A stretch of DNA of 64,000 nucleotides, taken from assembly GCA_903860915.1 (NCBI GenBank), contig CAIOSJ010000021.1:210737-274736 (forward strand), written 5' to 3'. The notes under the pieces are model-generated. The model searched no databases, was not told the DNA's origin, and saw only the letters and a list, made by a program, of their open reading frames with translations. How positions within the stretch are numbered: the stretch's first letter is position 1; the number at the start of each line of letters is the position of its first letter. This document shows, piece by piece, positions 18,738 to 27,558 of the stretch. The translations under genes and the position numbers were made by a program. Origin of the DNA: an uncultured Actinomycetes bacterium. Its GTDB lineage: Bacteria; Actinomycetota; Acidimicrobiia; Acidimicrobiales; RAAP-2.

Positions 18738-18743
18738 TAGAAT
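18738..18743 (+). promoter_or_regulatory. -10 box of surE, leaderless type
   Basis: TAGAAT ends 7 nt before the surE ATG. Transcription would begin at or next to the start codon, so surE is probably translated from a leaderless mRNA. Confidence 0.6.
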
Positions 18744-18750
18744 CTGACGG

Positions 18751-19602
18751 ATGCGCATCCTCATAACGAACGACGACGGTATTCACGCCCCAGGCATCCA
18801 GGCCATCACCCGAGCTATTTCCCGCTGGGTGGCTGCAGCCCCCGAGGGCGAGGAGCGCGAGGCCATCGTGGCCGCCCCGAATCGTAATTTTTCGGGAATG
18901 AGTTCCGCCGTGGGCGACATCTTCGACGATCCCCACGTCGACTACGAACGCATCACCATCGCCGGAGCCGAAAATATTCCGGCCTACGCCCTGGACGCCG
19001 CTCCCGCGCTGTGCGCAATTATCGGCTGTCTTGGGGATCTTGGTATGCGACCCACCGTTATCGTCTCGGGCATCAACGCCGGCGCCAATGTCGGCCGATC
19101 CGTTTTGCATTCGGGAACAGTCGGGGCGATTCTCACCGGAGCCCAACTCGGGGTTAGTGGTCTCGCCGTCTCGGTGAATTGGGGTGACGAGATTCATTGG
19201 GATACAGCCGCCGATATTGCCGTTGAAGTTCTTTCTCAATTCGAGAATGCTCCCAGCCGCACTCTCTTCAACCTCAACGTGCCAAATCTCACGGCCGCGG
19301 AGCTGAAGGGTGTGCGTCGCGGACGAATTTCTACCGCCGGCATCGTCAAAGCCGCTGGGCTTCGAGCCGGTGGCGAACCACTAGGCGAGAAGGGTCGACT
19401 CCCCTTGCGTCTCGGAGCCGCGACCCCGGCGATTGGGGACGTGAGCGACGAAGAGCCCGAGGACGACGGAGCACTCGTTACCGCGGGCTTTGCTTCGTTG
19501 ACCCCGCTGCGTGGACCTCACGAAGACAATGACCTCGGCATGGACGAACTCGTTCGTGATGCCCTGGCCGTCATCGAATCCCACCTAGCCGCGCGGCGCT
19601 AG
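18751..19602 (+). CDS. surE: 5'/3'-nucleotidase SurE
   Basis: Metal-dependent survival-protein nucleotidase that dephosphorylates nucleoside 5'- and 3'-monophosphates. The 283-aa protein begins MRILITNDDGIHAPG (metal-binding Asp-Asp). APNRNFSGMSSAV, the catalytic loop VSGINAGANVG and HSGTVGAI follow. The C-terminal third is acidic (DVSDEEPEDDGALV), a little longer than in E. coli. Its stop overlaps arfB by 4 nt (CTAG). Confidence 0.95.
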   Translation: MRILITNDDGIHAPGIQAITRAISRWVAAAPEGEEREAIVAAPNRNFSGMSSAVGDIFDDPHVDYERITIAGAENIPAYALDAAPALCAIIGCLGDLGMRPTVIVSGINAGANVGRSVLHSGTVGAILTGAQLGVSGLAVSVNWGDEIHWDTAADIAVEVLSQFENAPSRTLFNLNVPNLTAAELKGVRRGRISTAGIVKAAGLRAGGEPLGEKGRLPLRLGAATPAIGDVSDEEPEDDGALVTAGFASLTPLRGPHEDNDLGMDELVRDALAVIESHLAARR

Positions 19603-20033
19603 TCCTCGCCAACGGGACGACGTCGGGTGACCTTGGTCACCGAACGACGCTTCTTTTCGTCCACGCGCCGCTTTTGAGAACCCTTAGTGGGTTTAGTGAC
19701 CCGTCGCGGTGGAGTGACGTAGAGCGCACCATCAATGCGTAGGGCCAGGCGCCCGAGCGCCGCTTGACGATTGGCGGCCTGAGAGCGATGGGTCGAGGAG
19801 CTCGACGACACCGAGCGGCCAAGATTTTTCTCCAGCAGCGAGCGCTGCCGGGGGCTGAGGCTATTAGAAAGTGCAATTGACCACGTGGCAATCACCCGAC
19901 TCTCAGTGCGATTGGCGTGTTGTCCACCGGGACCACCCGACGTCGTCCGGCGAATGACTATTTCACTAGATGGAACGAGGAGACCTCCGCGCACGCGCAC
20001 GGAGCCATCGTCGAGCACCTCGGGGCTAGCCAT
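19599..20033 (-). CDS. arfB: Peptidyl-tRNA hydrolase ArfB-like ribosome rescue factor
   Basis: Codon-independent release factor for stalled ribosomes. The 144-aa protein has the catalytic loop SGGPGGQHANR (GGQ) after a short N-terminal strand region, then SRVIATWSI. The C-terminal tail is very basic (TKPTKGSQKRRVDEKKRR) and would enter the mRNA channel, as in ArfB/YaeJ. A TAGTTT box six nt before the ATG (minus strand 20040-20045) indicates a leaderless transcript. Confidence 0.93.
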   Translation of the reverse strand: MASPEVLDDGSVRVRGGLLVPSSEIVIRRTTSGGPGGQHANRTESRVIATWSIALSNSLSPRQRSLLEKNLGRSVSSSSSTHRSQAANRQAALGRLALRIDGALYVTPPRRVTKPTKGSQKRRVDEKKRRSVTKVTRRRPVGED

Positions 20034-20063
20034 ACAGCCAAACTAGGCCTTCATAGTGAGCTA

Positions 20064-20900
20064 CTAGAGCCCAGCGGGGAAACGCACCATTGCGAGTTGA
20101 CTCGACGAGGCCACCAGTCGATCACGATCATCAAAGAGTTCACAGCGCTCATCGACGAGGCCGTCCTCGATGACGACACACCACTGGCGAACGCGCAACC
20201 ATTCGCTGGCTGGAATCGAGCGTACGTAGGATGACAATTGCAAGGTCGGCACCCAGCCCGAGGATCCCACTGGGAAGGTGGCCGGTGGCAAGGCGTCACT
20301 GGCAAAGAGCACGCTCCACGCGTCCCAGATTGATGCTCCGTCGTCTAGGCGAATCCATCCCTGGACTTCGGCGCGATCGCTAACCTGCCCCTGAGTCCAC
20401 AACACACAAGCGGGATCGAGACGTAGATCTGTCACCGACATGATGTTGACGTCCCCATTGGCTGGTTGTTGACTTCTCACGCAGTCGTCGAGGGCGGGTA
20501 CCCGTGGGGGTTGAGCGTCGTGGTAACGCAAGTGGGAGTCCTCAGATAGGGAACCCAGCGTGACGAGCGACTCCGTCGTTATGACGTCATTTTGGTACAG
20601 CGCGACGTGAATAAAAGACGCCCCACGGCCGATGCGACGCACGTCGACCTCGAGCTGCGCTGCACCGACATTCGGAGCACCTATGTAATTCGTCGTCACC
20701 GCCGTGGCGTGCAGGTGGGGTCCACCCGCCGCCGCCGCCGCCGCGATCGCGGCGTTCGCCATGACGCATTGAAGATAACCACCATTGGGTCGACCAACTA
20801 CCGTATAGGCCTGTGACAAATTGACGTCGTAGCGGCCGTCCGAGCGAAGTTCTACGGCGGCGGCGTCACGGAGAATCGTGACCAATGCGGTGTCGGACAT
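20064..20900 (-). CDS. Acyl-CoA thioesterase-like (double hot-dog) protein
   Basis: A 278-aa protein with tandem hot-dog folds, as in the TesB-like/4HBT_3 thioesterase superfamily. The N-terminal half has the PNGGYLQCVMANAAIAAA helix and the strand RRIGRGASFIHVALYQND; the C-terminal half has WVPTLQLSSYVRSIPASEWLRVRQ. It would hydrolyse acyl-CoA. I chose the ATG at 20900: a TAGGGT box lies 7 nt upstream (20908-20913 minus strand), fitting a leaderless start, whereas the alternative at 20921 would overlap it. Divergent from the mmsA-type gene. Confidence 0.8.
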   Translation of the reverse strand: MSDTALVTILRDAAAVELRSDGRYDVNLSQAYTVVGRPNGGYLQCVMANAAIAAAAAAGGPHLHATAVTTNYIGAPNVGAAQLEVDVRRIGRGASFIHVALYQNDVITTESLVTLGSLSEDSHLRYHDAQPPRVPALDDCVRSQQPANGDVNIMSVTDLRLDPACVLWTQGQVSDRAEVQGWIRLDDGASIWDAWSVLFASDALPPATFPVGSSGWVPTLQLSSYVRSIPASEWLRVRQWCVVIEDGLVDERCELFDDRDRLVASSSQLAMVRFPAGL

Positions 20901-20965
20901 GAACCCCACCCTACAAGCCACGCGCCGTGGTCACTAGATTGGAGAGACAACCGCAAAGGAGTGCC

Positions 20966-22447
20966 ATGCGTCAAATTTCCCACTTCATCGATGGCGTCGC
21001 GACGCACATCCCCGGGGTCAAAAGTCCCGTCTACAACCCGGCCACGGGTGAAGTAAGCGGCGAAGTCCAATTCGCCTCTAGCGATACGGTCGAAACCGTG
21101 GTCGCTTCAGCACGCGCGGGAGCCACGCGCTGGCGCAACGCCACCATGGCGCAGAGGAGTGGCGTTCTCTTTCGCTTTCGTCAACTCTTGTTGGACCACG
21201 CCGACGAACTCGCAGCCCTCATTACCCTTGAGCACGGCAAGACCACTCCGGACGCTCATGGTGAGTTGGCGCGAGGTCTCGAATCAGTCGAGTACGCCTG
21301 TGGACTAAGTGAACTTCTGAAGGGAAGCTTCTCATCTCAGGTGGCTGACGGCGTCGACGTCCACTCCCTTCGCGAGCCGGTGGGCGTCGTAGTGGCCATC
21401 ACTCCCTTCAATTTTCCAGTGATGGTGCCACTCTGGATGCTGGCCAACGCCCTGGCTGCCGGTAACGCCGTCATCGTTAAGCCCTCCGAAAGAGACCCCT
21501 CTCCGAGCGTGCGCCTCGGCGAGCTCCTCACGGCTGCGGGACTACCGGACGGTGTTTTCAGCGTCGTGCAGGGAAACGCGGACGTTGTGCGACAACTCAT
21601 CACCCACCCCGAGGTAGACGCCATTAGTTTCGTGGGATCGACTCCAGTCGCTCGTTCTATTTACGAGACTGGAACGCAGGCCGGAAAGCGTGTGCAAGCC
21701 CTCGGTGGAGCCAAGAATCACATGGTGGTGCTACCCGATGCGGACCTGGACGTCGCGGCCGATGCCGCCATAAACGCCGCCTTCGGATCGGCCGGCGAGC
21801 GTTGCATGGCCGTCAGCATTGTCGTCGCGGTGGGCGGCATTGCCGATGCTCTCATCGACGCCATCAGCGCTCGCATGGACCGCCTGACGGTCGGACCGGG
21901 CCACGAGGCGGGAGTCGACTTTGGGCCGGTGATCACTCGAGAAAGTCGTGACCGTATCGCACAGCACGTCGTCAACGCGGCCGCTGATGGCGTCCGGATC
22001 GTGCGCGATGGTAGTGACCTCGTGACGCGTCCTGGTTTTTTCATCGGGCCCTGTCTGCTCGACGGCGTACGGCCGGGTCTGGCGAGCTACGACGAGGAAA
22101 TCTTTGGTCCGGTACTGGGCGTTGTCCGCGTAGCGGACTACGCGTCCGCGGTCTCTCTCATCAACAACAACCCCTACGGCAACGGGGTGGCCATCTTTAC
22201 GCGCGATGGCAATGTGGCTCGGCACTTTACGCGCGACGTGACGGTCGGAATGATTGGCATCAATGTGCCAATTCCGGTCCCGGTGGCGGCCTACTCCTTC
22301 GGTGGATGGAAAGACTCCCTCTTCGGTGACGCTCACATCTACGGACCCGAAGGACTCAACTTCTACACCCGCGGCAAGGTTGTCACTACGCGCTGGCCAC
22401 AAGCCTCCGACTCACAAATCGATCTCGGATTTCCAAGAAATAACTAA
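20966..22447 (+). CDS. mmsA: CoA-acylating methylmalonate-semialdehyde dehydrogenase
   Basis: Converts (methyl)malonate semialdehyde to propionyl- or acetyl-CoA in valine, beta-alanine or inositol breakdown. The 493-aa protein has AITPFNFPVMVPLWM, the GAKNHMVVLPDAD block, the catalytic Cys in FGSAGERCMAVSI and [10 protein letters not shown], all diagnostic of the MmsA/IolA subfamily. I chose the ATG at 20966 because AAAGGAG lies just upstream; the GTG at 20927 has no such site, and a TAGATT box at 20934-20939 makes a normal leader. It is 18 nt upstream of the permease-YHS gene. No other valine genes are near. Confidence 0.93.
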   Translation: MRQISHFIDGVATHIPGVKSPVYNPATGEVSGEVQFASSDTVETVVASARAGATRWRNATMAQRSGVLFRFRQLLLDHADELAALITLEHGKTTPDAHGELARGLESVEYACGLSELLKGSFSSQVADGVDVHSLREPVGVVVAITPFNFPVMVPLWMLANALAAGNAVIVKPSERDPSPSVRLGELLTAAGLPDGVFSVVQGNADVVRQLITHPEVDAISFVGSTPVARSIYETGTQAGKRVQALGGAKNHMVVLPDADLDVAADAAINAAFGSAGERCMAVSIVVAVGGIADALIDAISARMDRLTVGPGHEAGVDFGPVITRESRDRIAQHVVNAAADGVRIVRDGSDLVTRPGFFIGPCLLDGVRPGLASYDEEIFGPVLGVVRVADYASAVSLINNNPYGNGVAIFTRDGNVARHFTRDVTVGMIGINVPIPVPVAAYSFGGWKDSLFGDAHIYGPEGLNFYTRGKVVTTRWPQASDSQIDLGFPRNN

Positions 22448-22465
22448 TGCGGGTTTCCGAGTAAC

Positions 22466-23887
22466 GTGAACAACTTCTTCGGCGGAGGTCTGCGGGAAAC
22501 GGCCGCCATGATCTGGATGACCTGGTGGCCGCTCGTTCTCGGCTTCACGCTGTCGGGACTCGTGCAGAGTATGGTGCCCCGACGGGGACTGCGACGTTCG
22601 CTGGGTCGTGATTCACTAGCTGCGGCACTACGAGCGAGTGGCCTCGGCATCATCTCATCCTCGTGTAGCTACGCGGCCAGTGCGATGGCTCGGGCGCTCT
22701 TCTCCCGAGGGGCGACGTGGCGTAATTCGCTGATTTTCATGATCGCCTCCACCAACCTCGTCCTCGAATTGGGAATAGTTCTGTACTTCCTACTCGGTGG
22801 GTCATTCGTTCTTGCGCAAGTCCTTGGAGGTGCCGTCATGATTAGCCTCGTGACGCTCGGGGTTTCAGTCGCCTTCCCTCGCGACGTTCAGGTATCGCTC
22901 GCCCAGAAGGTGAGTCAATCAGCTCCGGCCGAGAATGCGCTCGAGGAAAAATCGTTCTGCCAGATCGTCATCTCGCGCGAGGCCTGGCTTCGAGGTTCTC
23001 GCTTCACTCGGGGGGACCTCACCATGGTGTGGCGTGAGCTGGCTCTCGGTTTTCTCGTCGCGGGTTTTCTCAGTGCGAATCTCCCCGCGAGTTGGTGGCA
23101 CCACCTCTTCCTCAACGGTCACGGCTGGCTCACCATGCTTGAAAATGTCCTTATTGCTCCCCTGGTCGCCGTTATAGCCTTCGTCTGCTCAGTGGGCAAT
23201 ATCCCCCTGGCCGCAGCCCTGTGGCTCAACGGTGTCAGTTTTGGTGGCGTGATCTCCTTCATTTTCGCAGACCTGATCACTCTGCCCTTACTGCTCATTT
23301 ATCGGCGCTTCTACGGCACAGCCACCGCGTGGCGGCTGGCACTCTTCCTCTGGGGGGTCATGAGCCTCGGAGGCCTACTCACTGAACTGTTGTTCCGGGC
23401 TGCGCACTTGGTGCCCAAACCTGCCGGTTTCACGCGCTCCCTCCAGAGTTTCGATACGGCCAGCACTCTGTACCTCAACATCGCCGCCTCGCTGATTCTC
23501 CTGATTCTGCTCGTGATGTCGCGCGGGTCTTCGAGTGATAGTTCGGTGGCCATTGACCCCATTTGTGGCATGCAAGTCGACACCGCTGCCCCTGCAGCCA
23601 CCGCAGAGTACCAGGGGCAGCGCTACTACTTTTGCGCTCCACGTTGCGCCGAAAAGTTCGCGGCGAACCCAAGTGACGTGATGCGAGAGGATACGGATGG
23701 TGACGCCCTTGATCCCATCTGTGGCATGCGCGTTAATTCACGTCACCCCGACGTGATCAGTAGCTCTGACGGAAAATCCCTCACCACCTATTTCTGCTCA
23801 CGAAGCTGTCGCGAGACATTTCTCACGGGAAAAGTTCAGCCGCCATCACAGCCCGTCAGCCTGCAACCCAAACCACCTCGTGGCTGA
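22466..23887 (+). CDS. ArsP/YraQ-type permease fused to two YHS metal-binding domains
   Basis: A 473-aa membrane protein. Residues 1-350 form the permease, with about eight hydrophobic segments and the conserved GIISSSCSYAASAMARALFSRGA region near residues 65-90 (Ser/Cys-rich, as in UPF0718/ArsP transporters). Two YHS domains follow. The first, near residues 364-410, has DPICGM...YYFCAPRCAEKF. The second, near 415-460, has DPICGM...YFCSRSCRETF. YHS Cys residues bind metals such as copper, mercury or arsenic. Substrate is unknown. It starts at GTG 18 nt after mmsA and overlaps the NUDIX gene by 8 nt. Confidence 0.8.
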   Translation: MNNFFGGGLRETAAMIWMTWWPLVLGFTLSGLVQSMVPRRGLRRSLGRDSLAAALRASGLGIISSSCSYAASAMARALFSRGATWRNSLIFMIASTNLVLELGIVLYFLLGGSFVLAQVLGGAVMISLVTLGVSVAFPRDVQVSLAQKVSQSAPAENALEEKSFCQIVISREAWLRGSRFTRGDLTMVWRELALGFLVAGFLSANLPASWWHHLFLNGHGWLTMLENVLIAPLVAVIAFVCSVGNIPLAAALWLNGVSFGGVISFIFADLITLPLLLIYRRFYGTATAWRLALFLWGVMSLGGLLTELLFRAAHLVPKPAGFTRSLQSFDTASTLYLNIAASLILLILLVMSRGSSSDSSVAIDPICGMQVDTAAPAATAEYQGQRYYFCAPRCAEKFAANPSDVMREDTDGDALDPICGMRVNSRHPDVISSSDGKSLTTYFCSRSCRETFLTGKVQPPSQPVSLQPKPPRG

Positions 23888-24296
23888 GCAGCGATCCTCC
23901 GCCCGGGCCTACGGGGTCTGCATCTACGACGACCGGGTGCTGCTCGTTCGAGCAGCCAAGCCCCATGAGGGTCAGGCCCTATGGTGGCTCCCCGGGGGTG
24001 GCATTGACTTTGGCGAGTCGGCCACGGAAGCCGTAGTCCGAGAGTTCCTCGAAGAAACTGGTATCGAAGTGGGTTTCCCCCACCTTCTTGACGTCACCAG
24101 TGACACCCGCTTTCGAGATAACGGAGATCGGATCCACACCATACGGATTATCTACCGCGTCACGGCCCTCACTTTCGAGCTCAGCCACGAAGTTGACGGG
24201 ACGACCGACTTCGCCCAATGGGTGGACTTGCGTGAACTTCACAACTACGCCCTCGCCCCCTACGCTCGAGTGAGCATTGAGAGCGTGTTGGCTTAA
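23880..24296 (+). CDS. NUDIX hydrolase
   Basis: A 138-aa pyrophosphohydrolase. The NUDIX box is complete: GGGIDFGESATEAVVREFLEETGIE (G-x5-E-x7-RE-x2-EE-x-G). The substrate could be a dinucleoside, NDP-sugar or oxidised nucleotide. It starts at a GTG inside the permease-YHS gene (8-nt overlap), so it is coupled to that transporter. Its stop overlaps the convergent acyl-CoA synthetase by 4 nt (TTAA). Confidence 0.92.
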   Translation: MAEQRSSARAYGVCIYDDRVLLVRAAKPHEGQALWWLPGGGIDFGESATEAVVREFLEETGIEVGFPHLLDVTSDTRFRDNGDRIHTIRIIYRVTALTFELSHEVDGTTDFAQWVDLRELHNYALAPYARVSIESVLA

Positions 24297-25969
24297 ACGA
24301 AGTACTTGGTACGCAAGTCGCGCTTAAGAAACTTGCCGGCGGGGTTCCGGGGTAGAGGTTCTGACGTGAAGGCCACCCGCGTGGGCACCTTAAACGAGGC
24401 GATGCGTTCGGCTACGTGATTGCGTAGTTCGTCCTCGGTGATGGAGCCACCCTCGCGCAGCATGATGACGCAGGCGACTTCTTCACCGAGACGCTCGTGG
24501 GGCACCCCGAAGACTGCAGCCTCGTAGACCGCGGGGTGCTCGTAAATCGCCGCCTCGACTTCAGCCGAGTAGACGTTTTCACCGGCCCGCAGAATCATGT
24601 CCTTGGCGCGGTCTTCAATGTACAAAAAACCATCTTCGTCAATTCGCCCGAGGTCGCCACTTCGCAGCCATCCCTTTTGCAGGGTCTCGGCAGTGGCTTC
24701 TGGCTTATTCCAATATCCGCGAATCAACGTGGCGCACTTCATCCAGATTTCACCCCGCTCGTTGACCCCAAGAACGTGGCCCTCGTCATCACGAATCTCA
24801 AAGTCCATCAGGATCGTCGGGGTGCGTCCCGTTGAGGTGGGATGACTCACGTAATCGTCGCCGAAGTTACCGGGCCCGTAGGCATTGGTTTCGGTCATGC
24901 CGTAACCAATGCTCGGGCGGCCCTTCGAGAAGGAGCTCTCGACACGCGCCACCAGCTTGGGCGGAGCCGGTGCCCCACCACCGCCGATGGAAGTCAGAGA
25001 ACTGGTGTCGTACTTGGAGAAATTAGCGTTCTCCAGCAGGTCCCACGACTGAGTGGGAACGCCCACAAAAGTTGTGACCTTGTGTCGTTCAATGAGCTGT
25101 AGCGCCCGTTCCGGCTCCCAGCGATACATCATCACGAGCTTGAAGTGCCACGTGAATGCCGACATCATGACGGGGATGCACCCGGTCACGTGGAAGAGGG
25201 GCACAATCAAAATGAAGCAGGGAGCGTTGCCGCCACCTTCCTCAGCGCTACTGCGTCGAAGGGCCGTCACGGCGGCGTTCGAGGCGAAAGCCATAATGGC
25301 GTTCACGATGGCTCGGTGACTCGAAACTGCGCCCTTGGGAAAGCCCGTGGTGCCCGAGGTGTAGAGAATCGTGGCGTCGTCATCGGCGCTTAATTCCACC
25401 TCCGGCAGAGGAACGCCACGAACGATGACGTCATTCCATTGACGGACGTGAGGTGGCAGGGGCTGCAGGGCGTCGAGACGCACACCCAGGATCGGTGTGC
25501 CCGAGCGTTCGCAGGGGCCGTGCGCGCGACTGATGCGCTCGGTATCGGCAATCAACAAACTGAGGCCCGCGTCGTTGATGGCGTACTCGTTTTCGTCCTC
25601 GGTCCACCAGGCATTGAGCGACACCGAAATGCCTCCTACGGAGATAATCGCCGCAAAGGACACAATCCATTCGGGCAGGTTGCGCATCGCGATGCCGACG
25701 CGGTCGCCTTTTTTGATGCCGTACTGGTGGACGAGGGCGTACCCCAAGGCATCGACCTCGGCCATTACCCGAGCGTAGGTCCACTCTTCATCTTCGTAGA
25801 CCAAGAAAACGTCGTCGAGGTCGCGGGCACTGGTGAATAAATCGCGGACCGTCGCGGGCGCGTTAGCGAAAGTTCGAAAGTTAACACCGTCAACCTCCGT
25901 TTCGTTCAGTTCAAAGACCGAGCCCGGCCCAGAAATAGCCGATATCGCCGCGTTGAAATCCAGTGCCAC
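24293..25969 (-). CDS. AMP-forming acyl-CoA synthetase (FadD-like)
   Basis: A 558-aa ANL-superfamily ligase that activates a carboxylic acid as acyl-AMP and then acyl-CoA. The P-loop ILYTSGTTGFPKG is near residue 196, the second motif IGYGMTE near residue 340, the hinge-type SGDLGRID near 430, and the catalytic Lys in PRNPAGKFLKRDLR near the C-terminus. The start is GTG with AAGGAGG. It is divergent from an acyl-CoA dehydrogenase, 75 nt away, suggesting one catabolic route, but no chain length can be assigned. Confidence 0.9.
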   Translation of the reverse strand: MALDFNAAISAISGPGSVFELNETEVDGVNFRTFANAPATVRDLFTSARDLDDVFLVYEDEEWTYARVMAEVDALGYALVHQYGIKKGDRVGIAMRNLPEWIVSFAAIISVGGISVSLNAWWTEDENEYAINDAGLSLLIADTERISRAHGPCERSGTPILGVRLDALQPLPPHVRQWNDVIVRGVPLPEVELSADDDATILYTSGTTGFPKGAVSSHRAIVNAIMAFASNAAVTALRRSSAEEGGGNAPCFILIVPLFHVTGCIPVMMSAFTWHFKLVMMYRWEPERALQLIERHKVTTFVGVPTQSWDLLENANFSKYDTSSLTSIGGGGAPAPPKLVARVESSFSKGRPSIGYGMTETNAYGPGNFGDDYVSHPTSTGRTPTILMDFEIRDDEGHVLGVNERGEIWMKCATLIRGYWNKPEATAETLQKGWLRSGDLGRIDEDGFLYIEDRAKDMILRAGENVYSAEVEAAIYEHPAVYEAAVFGVPHERLGEEVACVIMLREGGSITEDELRNHVAERIASFKVPTRVAFTSEPLPRNPAGKFLKRDLRTKYFV

Positions 25970-26044
25970 GAAGCCTCCTTATGGTTCCGTCAAATCATAG
26001 ACATTTGTCGGCTACCAGACCTACAACTTGCTATACATATGACC

Positions 26045-27301
26045 ATGCCCATCAACATCAGCCCCATCCCAGGACTTGCCGACCACGTCAATGACGTGCG
26101 ACTTCGCACGGCGAGCTTCATCAACAGCGAGATTCTCCCCGTTGAAGACAAACTCTTCGCTTCCCGTCGAGGCACAGTCGTCACCGAGCAGGACCGAGAA
26201 GATTCGCGCAACTTGCGCGAAGAGGTGAAGCGCAAGGTGAAGGCGGCGGGCCTCTGGGCACCCCACCTTCCCCAGGAGTACGGCGGCATGGGTTTGGACT
26301 TTATGGCCCACGCCTACATGAACGAAATTATGGCCTACGCCCTCGGCGCGTCATCACTCTTTGGCGTGGCCGCCCCGAACTCTGGTAACGCCAAAATTCT
26401 GGTGAAGTACGGGACCGAAGATCAGAAGCGTAAGTGGCTCCTACCCCTCATTGACGGAAAGATGGAGTCCGGCTATTCCATGACTGAGCCCGACAACGCG
26501 GGTTCCGACCCCCGTTCACTCACCACTACGGCTGTTCGCGAAGGTGATGACTACGTCATCAACGGCCTCAAATGGTTTACGAGTAACGGCTTTGCTTCGG
26601 ACTTTTTCATCGTCATGTGCCGCGTCGAAGACTCCACTGGTCAGGGCGGACGGTCCGGATCGATGTCACAAATAATCGTGCCCACCGATACGCCCGGGGT
26701 TGAGATTGTCCGAGGAATCGGAATATGGGGTGGCAGTTCGTCGGACCACTGCGAAGTGCGCTACACCAACGTTCGCGTTCCCGCGGAGAACGTGTTGGGT
26801 CGAGTCGGGCAGGGTCACGAGGCCGCCCAGGAGCGCCTCGGCGCTGGTCGAGTGTTCCACTGCATGAACTCCGTCGGACAGATGTGGCGAGCCTTCGACC
26901 TAATGGTCGAACGCGCCCTCACGCGTCAAGTACACGGGGGGCTACTGAAGGACAAGCAATTCATTCAGGGCTTCATTGCCGATTCCTATATCGACCTGCA
27001 GACCTCTCGCCTGCTCACTATTCGAGCAGCGGAATTGATTGACCGAGGCGACCCGCAGGCCCGTACCGAAATCTCCGCGTTGAAGGTCTACGTACCCGCC
27101 GCCTTTCACCGCGTCGTGGATCGCGCAATTCAAGTCTGGGGGGCTGCGGGAGTGTCAAACGACCTACCGCTCGCCGCCATGTATCTAGGTGCTCGCACCC
27201 TTCGTCTCGCTGATGGACCGGACGAAGTACACCGCATCCTGGTCGCCAAGAACGTCCTGGCCCACTACGAAAAGGGCCTCAGTTGGGATTTTGCCCTTTG
27301 A
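26045..27301 (+). CDS. Acyl-CoA dehydrogenase
   Basis: A flavin-dependent acyl-CoA dehydrogenase of 418 aa. The N-terminal helical domain is followed by YSMTEPDNAGSDPRS (FAD-binding segment), the beta-domain with KWFTSNGFASDFF, and the C-terminal helices ending with the FAD/CoA region QVWGAAGVSNDLPLAAMY and RLADGPDEVHR. I chose the second ATG (26045): TATACA at 26032-26037 lies 7 nt upstream, the spacing seen for other genes here; ATG 26039 is possible. Divergent from the synthetase. Confidence 0.92.
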   Translation: MPINISPIPGLADHVNDVRLRTASFINSEILPVEDKLFASRRGTVVTEQDREDSRNLREEVKRKVKAAGLWAPHLPQEYGGMGLDFMAHAYMNEIMAYALGASSLFGVAAPNSGNAKILVKYGTEDQKRKWLLPLIDGKMESGYSMTEPDNAGSDPRSLTTTAVREGDDYVINGLKWFTSNGFASDFFIVMCRVEDSTGQGGRSGSMSQIIVPTDTPGVEIVRGIGIWGGSSSDHCEVRYTNVRVPAENVLGRVGQGHEAAQERLGAGRVFHCMNSVGQMWRAFDLMVERALTRQVHGGLLKDKQFIQGFIADSYIDLQTSRLLTIRAAELIDRGDPQARTEISALKVYVPAAFHRVVDRAIQVWGAAGVSNDLPLAAMYLGARTLRLADGPDEVHRILVAKNVLAHYEKGLSWDFAL

Positions 27302-27558
27302 TCTCCGGCGCCCGGAATTTCTCGGGATGCAGTTGGTAGCTCGTGCGAGTCAGTGCTACTCGTCAGAGTTCCAGTTCGAAACGTGGATGGCCCGGCCACT
27401 CAGGCCGTCATCGAAATCATTGCTGGGGTCCTCGTTGGTGGTCACCCTCGTCGCGAAAGCTCTTCACCGTCGAGGGGCCAGGTGACGTCCATTCAACCGT
27501 TCTCGATTCGCAGTTCCAGCGCCATCGACACCACTTCCCAGTACGAGTGGTCCGGTTC
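27302..27558 (-). other. Gap between convergent genes with three protein-like fragments
   Basis: No family-level gene is visible in these 257 bases. On the minus strand, directly after the GNAT stop, the same frame gives 21 more codons ending at a TGA (27493-27495). A 16-codon frame (27442-27492) follows. Its TGA shares four nt (GTGA) with a 29-codon frame (27356-27445) starting at GTG and ending in HVSNWNSDE. These may be tiny coupled ORFs or remains of a decayed gene. Confidence 0.3.

Noticed and set aside
27493..27495. TGA or TAG readthrough extending the GNAT protein
   Set aside because: Both TAG and TGA serve as ordinary stops throughout the window, and the GNAT fold is complete at its first stop.
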